The notes under the pieces were generated by a model. The model did not search any database, was not told the origin of the DNA, and saw only the letters and a list, made by a program, of their open reading frames with translations. Shown here one piece after another: positions 5,116-9,437 of a stretch of DNA of 9,437 nucleotides. The stretch is taken from assembly GCA_017420455.1 (NCBI GenBank), contig JAFOJB010000139.1:1-9437 (forward strand). The letters run 5' to 3'. The position numbers and the translations under genes are program-made. The stretch is from Blautia sp. (lineage in GTDB: Bacteria; Bacillota; Clostridia; Lachnospirales; Lachnospiraceae). The stretch's first letter is position 1. Each line of letters begins with the position of its first letter.

Positions 5116-6123
5116 ATGAAAAAAGGTATTGTTGCTCTTATGCTTGCAGGTTTGATGGCAGTATCCATGGCATCTGCTGCCATGGCAGAGGATCAGATCG
5201 TTCTTTCCTGGAACGAGGTAAATGGTGACGGCTACGGCGCAACAGAAGGCGCGAAGGCTTTTCAGGCAAAGCTGGAAGAGGTTTCCGGCGGAACAATGTC
5301 GATCGAGCTGTACACCAACGGAACTCTTGGAGATGAGAAGGAATCCATGCAGGGAATCCAGATGGGAACACTGGATATTTTCCGTGGAAATGCATCCTCA
5401 CTTCCGAACTATGGCGCAAAGACCATCGGCATCACCGGCCTTCCCTTCATGTTCAAAGATATGGAGACCTTTAAGGCAATGGCGGATTCCGAACTTGGAC
5501 AGCGTCTGCTGGACTCTGTAGATGAGGAAGACTGCGGCTATATTGCGCTGGCATGGCTGGTGGAAGGTCCCAGACAGATGTTCATCACCCAGGCTACCTA
5601 TGAAAAACTGGGAAGCCCCTCAGAGTTCACGCTGGATATGATGTCCGGACTGAAGATCCGTGTACCGGAGACGGACCTTATGGTAAACACCATGAAGGCT
5701 CTTGGCGCATCCGCTACCCCCATCGCTTATGCTGAGCTGTATACTTCTCTGCAGTCCGGCGTGGTTGACGGCGCAGAAAACGGCGTTACCTCTTATAAAT
5801 CCAACTCCTTCAACGAAGTTGCGCCGTATTTCATCACAGATGCCCATACCTTCGGCTGCGGCGTTATCCTTATGAACAAGGACAAATGGAACTCCCTTAC
5901 CGAGGAGCAGCAGGGCTGGATGAAGGAAGCAGCGCAGGCGGCTTCTGCAGCCTGCTATGAATTCAATCAGAAGCAGGAGCAGGATGTGTTTGATTCCTTC
6001 GAAGAGAACGGCATCACCAGGCTTGAGGTTCCGGACCTTGACAAGTGGCAGGAAGCCTGCAAGGACGTCTATGCGGATTATGACGCAGATCTGGTTGCAG
6101 AGCTCCAGGCAGGAGAGTACTGA
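5116..6123 (+). CDS. dctP: TRAP transporter substrate-binding protein (DctP family)
   Basis: This 335-residue extracytoplasmic receptor captures an organic anion and delivers it to the DctQM membrane complex. Residues 1-24 form a signal peptide: Lys2-Lys3, a hydrophobic core, then ASAAMA followed by Glu25, a signal peptidase I-type site. There is no lipobox cysteine. The mature part has DctP features: LPFMF (109-113), KIRVP (180-184) whose Arg182 matches the invariant Arg that pairs with the substrate carboxylate, YTSLQSGVVDGAEN (209-222) ending in the conserved Asn222, and the hinge region around NEVAPYF (233-239). Family length is usually 320-345. ATG at 5116 has GGAGGG (5104-5109) 6 nt upstream; a longer frame from 5023 would start in the promoter. 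It is followed by a hairpin terminator and then dctQ and dctM. The specific substrate (C4-dicarboxylate, uronate or another sugar acid) is not decidable from sequence alone. Confidence 0.93.
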   Translation: MKKGIVALMLAGLMAVSMASAAMAEDQIVLSWNEVNGDGYGATEGAKAFQAKLEEVSGGTMSIELYTNGTLGDEKESMQGIQMGTLDIFRGNASSLPNYGAKTIGITGLPFMFKDMETFKAMADSELGQRLLDSVDEEDCGYIALAWLVEGPRQMFITQATYEKLGSPSEFTLDMMSGLKIRVPETDLMVNTMKALGASATPIAYAELYTSLQSGVVDGAENGVTSYKSNSFNEVAPYFITDAHTFGCGVILMNKDKWNSLTEEQQGWMKEAAQAASAACYEFNQKQEQDVFDSFEENGITRLEVPDLDKWQEACKDVYADYDADLVAELQAGEY

Positions 6124-6205
6124 TCCGGAGAAATGGTTTTCTGAAACGTAAAAAGGCTCATAAGGGCAGGTGTTGAACCGGCCGGTCTGGAAATGACTGA
6201 ACTGC

Positions 6206-6233
6206 AAAAGGGTGCCTGCGGGCACCCTTTTTT
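6206..6233 (+). terminator. Intra-operon Rho-independent terminator between dctP and dctQ
   Basis: GGGTGCC (6210-6216) pairs perfectly with GGCACCC (6221-6227) around the loop TGCG and is followed by TTTTTT; AAAA at 6206-6209 can extend the stem against the T-tract. The canonical strength and the position just after the binding-protein gene suggest partial termination, giving more DctP than DctQM, or 3'-end protection of the dctP message. Confidence 0.85.
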
Positions 6234-6288
6234 CAGGACAGCAGGGACCGGCCTGTGTTGTATATATCATTTTAGCAGGAGAGTTATT

Positions 6289-6789
6289 ATGAGTTTTTGG
6301 GAGAAATTCAAAAAATTCTGGAAACCCGTCGACATGGTGGTTTTCGGAATTGTCCGGTATGTCTGTGTAATCATGCTGGCCGTCCTGGTAGCGGTGGTAT
6401 TTTATATTTTCCTGGGAAGGTATGTGCTGCACAATTCCCCCATGTGGGGCGAACCGCTCTCGCTTTTCCTTCTTACATGGATGAGTATCCTGGGGTCTGC
6501 CCTGGTACTGCGTACCGATGAGCACCTGAAGGTTACGATGTTCGATTCGAAAATGTCCAGAAAACAGATCCTTGCCACAGATATTCTGGCGACGGTCTGC
6601 ATCCTGGTATTCGCCATCTTCATGATCGTCTACGGTTCTCAGCTCATGAAACAGGCCAGAAACAATACCATGGCCGGTCTGAACATCCGGTACAAATGGA
6701 TGTATCTTTCCATGCCTGTGGCAGGAGTTCTGTATCTGTTCGGCCTGGTTTCCCAGTGGGTCAGAAAAGGGGAGGGGATTGAAAAATGA
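6289..6789 (+). CDS. dctQ: TRAP transporter small permease subunit (DctQ family)
   Basis: This 166-residue integral membrane protein is the small subunit of a TRAP transporter. It has four hydrophobic segments at roughly 15-42, 56-75, 94-116 and 136-156. The DctQ signature lies after the first helix: SPMWGEP (50-56), then LLTWMSILGSALVLR (61-75) and DEHL (77-80), matching the PxWxE...W...LG...R...HL pattern. The start at 6289 is preceded by AGGAG (6277-6281) with 7-nt spacing; a longer frame from 6193 would run through the terminator and lacks an RBS. Its stop codon overlaps the dctM start by the four bases ATGA (6786-6789), which indicates translational coupling and a fixed subunit ratio. 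No convincing separate promoter is visible after the upstream terminator, so expression probably depends on read-through from dctP. Confidence 0.93.
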   Translation: MSFWEKFKKFWKPVDMVVFGIVRYVCVIMLAVLVAVVFYIFLGRYVLHNSPMWGEPLSLFLLTWMSILGSALVLRTDEHLKVTMFDSKMSRKQILATDILATVCILVFAIFMIVYGSQLMKQARNNTMAGLNIRYKWMYLSMPVAGVLYLFGLVSQWVRKGEGIEK

Positions 6790-8090
6790 GTACGACAGCA
6801 ATAGCTACAACGATCCTCCTGGTGGTCTTCCTGGCCCTGGTTTTCCTTCGGGTGCCTGTAGTCTACGCAATCGGGACCGCTTCCCTGATCGATTTCTTCT
6901 ATCTGGGGATCAACCCCATGCAGATGGCTCTTAAATTCGTGGGAAACCTGAATTCCTACACTCTGCTGGCAGTACCCTTCTTCATTCTGATGGGCGAGCT
7001 CATGAGCGCCGGCGGCATTACGGATACCCTCATCGAGTTTTCAAAAGCACTGGTAGGCTGGGTCCGGGGCGGAGCAGCCATGGTAAATATCGTGGCTTCC
7101 TTCTTTTTCGGAGGAATTTCCGGCTCCTCTTCGGCAGACTGTGCTTCCCTGGGGCCCATCGAGATCAAGATGATGGAGGAACAGGGGTATGACAGAGAAT
7201 TCTCCACCTGCCTGACTATGGCAAGCTCTGTGGAAGGCATCCTGGTCCCGCCGAGCCAGAACATGGTCATCTATACCCTGGCGGCGGCAGGCGTCACCTC
7301 CGTATCCATCGGGCAGCTGTTCCTGGCAGGCTATGTGCCCGGCGCGGTGCTTTCCCTGGCCCTGATGATCTACAGCTTTTATTATTCCAGAAAGCACGAT
7401 ATCCCTGTGGCGGGAAAATTCAGCCTGAAGAGGCTTGGGAATACCTTCATCCACGCAATCTGGGGGATGCTGTCCGTATTGATCGTGGTCGTAGGCGTTA
7501 TCGCCGGTATCTTCACTACGACAGAATCTGCCGCTGTGGCAGTGGTCTGGTCTCTCTTTGTAGGCCTGGTGGTCTACCGCGGCTTCCGCTTAAGAGATCT
7601 TCCCCGTATTTTCAACAATGTGACGATGACTCTGGGAAAGGTGCTGATCCTTCTTGGCGTTTCGGGTGCTTTTACCTATCTTCTTACTTATCTGAAGGTT
7701 CCGGAGAGAGTCTCAGTTGCGCTGTTCAGCCTGACGGACAATAAGATCCTGATCCTGATCATGCTGAACATTCTGATGCTGATCCTGGGATGTCTGGTAG
7801 AAATGGCCTGCCTGATCCTGATGCTTACGCCGGTCATCCTTCCCATCTGGGTTTCTCTGGGACTTTCCCCCATCCACCTTGGAGTGGTCATGGTGCTGAA
7901 CCTGGGGATCGGTCTTCTGACGCCTCCGGTCGGCTCCACATTGTTCATCGGTTCCGCCATTTCCGGGATCAAAATTGAAAAACTCAGTAAGCGCATGGTG
8001 CCTTTCTACATTACAATGGCGGCAGCGCTGATCATTCTGACCTATTTCCCGGATTCCTTCATGTGGCTCCCAAGGCTGATGTATAAATGA
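6786..8090 (+). CDS. dctM: TRAP transporter large permease subunit (DctM family)
   Basis: This 434-residue integral membrane protein is the ion-coupled transport subunit that moves the substrate delivered by DctP, normally with sodium. It is hydrophobic throughout, consistent with the 11-12 helices of the family and their two re-entrant hairpins. Signature segments are GGISGSSSADCASLG (109-123), GILVPPSQNM (151-160), GIFTTTESAAVAV (241-253), LGCLVEMACLILMLTPVILP (334-353) and LGIGLLTPPVGSTLF (373-387), the first and last being the paired substrate and ion-site loops of the ion-transporter superfamily. Length is normal for DctM (about 425-435). A purine-rich GGGGAGGGG lies just upstream of the ATG at 6786, inside dctQ. 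It is followed by a terminator at 8157-8184 that closes the operon. Confidence 0.95.
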   Translation: MSTTAIATTILLVVFLALVFLRVPVVYAIGTASLIDFFYLGINPMQMALKFVGNLNSYTLLAVPFFILMGELMSAGGITDTLIEFSKALVGWVRGGAAMVNIVASFFFGGISGSSSADCASLGPIEIKMMEEQGYDREFSTCLTMASSVEGILVPPSQNMVIYTLAAAGVTSVSIGQLFLAGYVPGAVLSLALMIYSFYYSRKHDIPVAGKFSLKRLGNTFIHAIWGMLSVLIVVVGVIAGIFTTTESAAVAVVWSLFVGLVVYRGFRLRDLPRIFNNVTMTLGKVLILLGVSGAFTYLLTYLKVPERVSVALFSLTDNKILILIMLNILMLILGCLVEMACLILMLTPVILPIWVSLGLSPIHLGVVMVLNLGIGLLTPPVGSTLFIGSAISGIKIEKLSKRMVPFYITMAAALIILTYFPDSFMWLPRLMYK

Positions 8091-8156
8091 TTTTGCTGTA
8101 CAGGGGTACTCCCCAGAAGCGCCCATAAACAGGAATCAGAGACAGGATTTACATAC

Positions 8157-8184
8157 AAGGCAGTCCGGGAAACCGGGCTGTTTT
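8157..8184 (+). terminator. Rho-independent terminator of the TRAP operon
   Basis: CAGTCCGG (8161-8168) pairs with CCGGGCTG (8173-8180), with one G-T wobble, around a GAAA loop. TTTT follows and can pair with AAGG (8157-8160). It lies 67 nt after the dctM stop. Confidence 0.75.
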
Positions 8185-8203
8185 GTGGTTTCATTGATCT
8201 TTG

Positions 8204-8242
8204 ATCCGGATTCCGGGAAATCTGCTGTTTCCGGAACAGGAT
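8204..8242. other. Imperfect hairpin upstream of the hydrolase gene
   Basis: TTCCGGGAAA (8211-8220) pairs with TTTCCGGAA (8228-8236) with one bulged G, around the loop TCTGCTG; the stem extends through ATCC (8204-8207) with GGAT (8239-8242) across a small internal loop. It is not followed by a T-tract, so it is not a standard terminator. It may be a second 3'-end structure of the TRAP message, or an element near the hydrolase promoter. Confidence 0.4.
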
Positions 8243-8256
8243 TATTGTTGTATAAA
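8228..8256 (+). promoter_or_regulatory. Weak candidate promoter for the hydrolase gene
   Basis: A -10-like TATAAA (8251-8256) lies 17 bp after a poor -35-like TTTCCG (8228-8233). Transcription would start near 8263 and give a leader of about 90 nt containing the inverted repeat at 8312-8331. The poor -35 makes this tentative. Confidence 0.3.
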
Positions 8257-8311
8257 TAAAGAGACAGATTCTGCTGTCGACCGTGTTCTGGCCGACTTAC
8301 AAAAGCGTCGT

Positions 8312-8331
8312 CTGACAACATTGTATGTCAG
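8312..8331. promoter_or_regulatory. Perfect inverted repeat just upstream of the hydrolase RBS
   Basis: CTGACA (8312-8317) and TGTCAG (8326-8331) are perfect 6-bp arms around ACATTGTA. The right arm ends 11 nt before the AGGAGG at 8343-8348. It could be a repressor operator or, in RNA, a small hairpin beside the ribosome binding site. Confidence 0.4.
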
Positions 8332-8352
8332 CATATACTTTCAGGAGGAATT

Positions 8353-9258
8353 ATGATCTATACAGGAATATATGAGGCAAAGCTGAAGCTTCCCTTTGAG
8401 GGGGAGACCTTCGGCAATAAGGGAACGGTCCTGATCTTCCCGGGCGGCGGGTATGAGCATCTTTCGGAGAGGGAAAGTCTGCCGGTTGCGGCAGCGTTCA
8501 GGAAAGAAGGCTTTCGCTCCGCCATTCTTTATTATGACGTGCAGTCGCCGGTTCTGGGGTATCGGCCGCTCTGCCAGGCTGCCTGGGCAGTCGGGTTCCT
8601 TCGGCAGAAATACCCAAAGGAGCCTGTCTTTGTGCTGGGCTTTTCCTCCGGCGGCCACTGTGCCGGAAATCTGACAGTGCATTGGGAGGGGAAAAACTGG
8701 AGAGGTGAGGACGCGCTGGGAGAGGTCCGCTCTTTCTTCCCGGAATCGGAGGAAACACCTTGTTTCTTCCGGCCGGACGCCGCGGTGCTTTGCTATCCCG
8801 TGATCACCTCCGGGGAGGCGGCTCACCGGGGGAGCTTCCTGAGATTGCTTGGGGAGGAGAAAGACTGGGCAGAGAACCAGAGAATGCTGATCCCGCAGAA
8901 ATGTCCGGCAGAAGTCTGTAAATCCCCGGCGGGCAGTATCCGGAAAGATTATCAGGAAGCGCTTCACTGGCTCAGCCTGGAGACGCAGGTGGATGAGAGG
9001 ACGCCTCCGGTATTTCTGTGGCAGACCCAGGAGGATGCGGAGGTACCGGTGCAGAATTCCTTCCTGATGGCGCAAAGTCTTCTGAAGGCCGGAATCCCGA
9101 TGGAAATGCACATCTACCCCAAAGGAGCCCATGGCCTTTCCCTGGCGACAAAAGAGGTAGAGCAGCCGGAAAAGAATCGGATGGAGGATCCTCATGTAGC
9201 CGGATGGTTCCAGGAGATGATCCAGTGGTTAAATAACCTTCAGGTTACATTTCCATAA
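8353..9258 (+). CDS. Alpha/beta hydrolase, acetyl-esterase-like (carbohydrate esterase type)
   Basis: This 301-residue soluble enzyme has a complete alpha/beta-hydrolase catalytic set. Oxyanion-hole motif PGGGY (30-34) follows the first predicted strand. The nucleophile elbow is GFSSGG (96-101) with Ser98. The acid is Asp228 in TQEDAEVP (225-232), and the base is His260 in KGAHG (257-261). The GGGY...SERE pattern (31-41) and PPVFLWQT (218-225) resemble the cytoplasmic esterases of Firmicutes annotated as acetyl esterase or xylan esterase (BD-FAE-like), which remove acetyl groups from imported oligosaccharides. No signal peptide is present, so it acts inside the cell. A segment at about 112-142, between the nucleophile strand and the next core strand, is rich in Glu and Phe and may form a lid. 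ATG at 8353 has AGGAGG (8343-8348) 4 nt upstream. A terminator separates it from dctM, so it is probably its own transcription unit. The esterase fold is sure; the acyl substrate is inferred. Confidence 0.87.
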   Translation: MIYTGIYEAKLKLPFEGETFGNKGTVLIFPGGGYEHLSERESLPVAAAFRKEGFRSAILYYDVQSPVLGYRPLCQAAWAVGFLRQKYPKEPVFVLGFSSGGHCAGNLTVHWEGKNWRGEDALGEVRSFFPESEETPCFFRPDAAVLCYPVITSGEAAHRGSFLRLLGEEKDWAENQRMLIPQKCPAEVCKSPAGSIRKDYQEALHWLSLETQVDERTPPVFLWQTQEDAEVPVQNSFLMAQSLLKAGIPMEMHIYPKGAHGLSLATKEVEQPEKNRMEDPHVAGWFQEMIQWLNNLQVTFP

Positions 9259-9266
9259 AAACTGCA

Positions 9267-9295
9267 TTGCAGAATGAAGAACGGTATAGTATAAT
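9267..9295 (+). promoter_or_regulatory. Promoter of the MBOAT gene
   Basis: A -35-like TTGCAG (9267-9272) lies 17 bp before a perfect -10 TATAAT (9290-9295). Transcription would begin near 9302, with AGGAG at 9348-9352 before the ATG at 9359. The -35 matches the consensus only in TTG, but the -10 and spacing are ideal. No hairpin terminator is visible between the hydrolase stop (9258) and this promoter. Confidence 0.65.
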
Positions 9296-9358
9296 GTACT
9301 GCGTTTGAGATATTGAGGAACAGCATTTCGGTGGATTCAGGAAAGACAGGAGTTTTTC

Positions 9359-9437
9359 ATGAACTTTTTTTCGTTAGAATTCATAGTTTTTCTGGGAGTA
9401 TGTGTCGCCATATATTACATTTTCCCAGGGAAAAACA
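9359..9437 (+). CDS. MBOAT-family O-acyltransferase, N-terminal fragment cut by the window end
   Basis: Only the first 26 codons are present. The peptide opens MNFFSLEFIVFLGVC, continues as a hydrophobic stretch and ends YYIFPGKN. This is the typical start of membrane-bound O-acyltransferases of the AlgI/DltB type: an S-L-x-F motif, a first membrane helix, then YY-x-x-P-x-K at the cytoplasmic side. Such proteins transfer acyl groups, usually acetyl or D-alanyl, onto extracellular polysaccharide or teichoic acid and are normally about 450-500 residues. ATG at 9359 has AGGAG (9348-9352) with 6-nt spacing, and a good promoter lies upstream. The frame is open to the last base. With so little sequence the subfamily cannot be set, though the AlgI-like start is more similar than DltB. 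Its nearness to an esterase gene may reflect a shared acylated-glycan theme, or chance. Confidence 0.65.
   Translation, partial: MNFFSLEFIVFLGVCVAIYYIFPGKN

Noticed and set aside
6193..6288. 32 extra residues for DctQ (ATG at 6193)
   Set aside because: The frame runs through the terminator hairpin and has no RBS, whereas 6289 has AGGAG at 7 nt.
8334..8339. TATACT with CTGACA (8312-8317) as promoter of the hydrolase
   Set aside because: The spacer is 16 bp, but transcription would start at about 8346, inside the AGGAGG, leaving no ribosome binding site in the message.

Overview
The window reads as one stretch of a clostridial chromosome, probably Lachnospiraceae or a near relative. The basis is moderate GC content, strong AGGAGG-type ribosome binding sites, sigma-A-like promoters (TTGNNN, 17 bp, TATAAT-like), and several gene families typical of that group: a His-rich CsoR-like sensor, DUF3786, a leaderless BMP-family protein and a three-part TRAP transporter. 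The taxonomic call is an inference. There is no sign of phage, insertion sequence, CRISPR, tRNA or rRNA.

Layout. (a) 1-646: a promoter and a plus-strand gene for a metal-sensing repressor whose N-terminal half is a 13-unit histidine repeat. (b) 644-721: a 17-bp tandem repeat filling the gap between two convergent genes. (c) 4845 down to 738, minus strand: a tight four-gene operon. In transcription order it encodes a divergent thymidylate-synthase-fold protein, a DUF3786 protein, a cytoplasmic protein with a ParB-like segment plus a BMP/PnrA-type binding domain, and a metallophosphoesterase. Gaps are 15-21 nt and there is one clear promoter at 4892-4920. (d) 4921-5022: a divergent control region with an inverted repeat midway between two promoters. 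(e) 5023-8184, plus strand: a TRAP transporter operon dctP-dctQ-dctM, with a hairpin terminator between dctP and dctQ, an ATGA overlap between dctQ and dctM, and a terminator after dctM. (f) 8185-9258: a structured 5' region and a cytoplasmic alpha/beta hydrolase of the acetyl-esterase type. (g) 9259-9437: a promoter and the first 26 codons of an MBOAT O-acyltransferase, cut by the window end.

Functional reading. The TRAP system would import an organic anion (a dicarboxylate, uronate or other sugar acid; substrate not readable from sequence). The hydrolase downstream could remove acyl groups from an imported carbohydrate, but it appears to be separately expressed. The minus-strand operon is the least ordinary part. 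A TS-like enzyme (nucleotide fold), a BMP domain (a family that includes nucleoside binders) and a phosphoesterase travel together with DUF3786, suggesting an intracellular nucleotide or one-carbon-related pathway that I cannot name. Four apparent gene starts (CsoR-like, TS-like, DctP, DctQ) are shorter than the longest open frames, because the longer versions run through promoters or a terminator.
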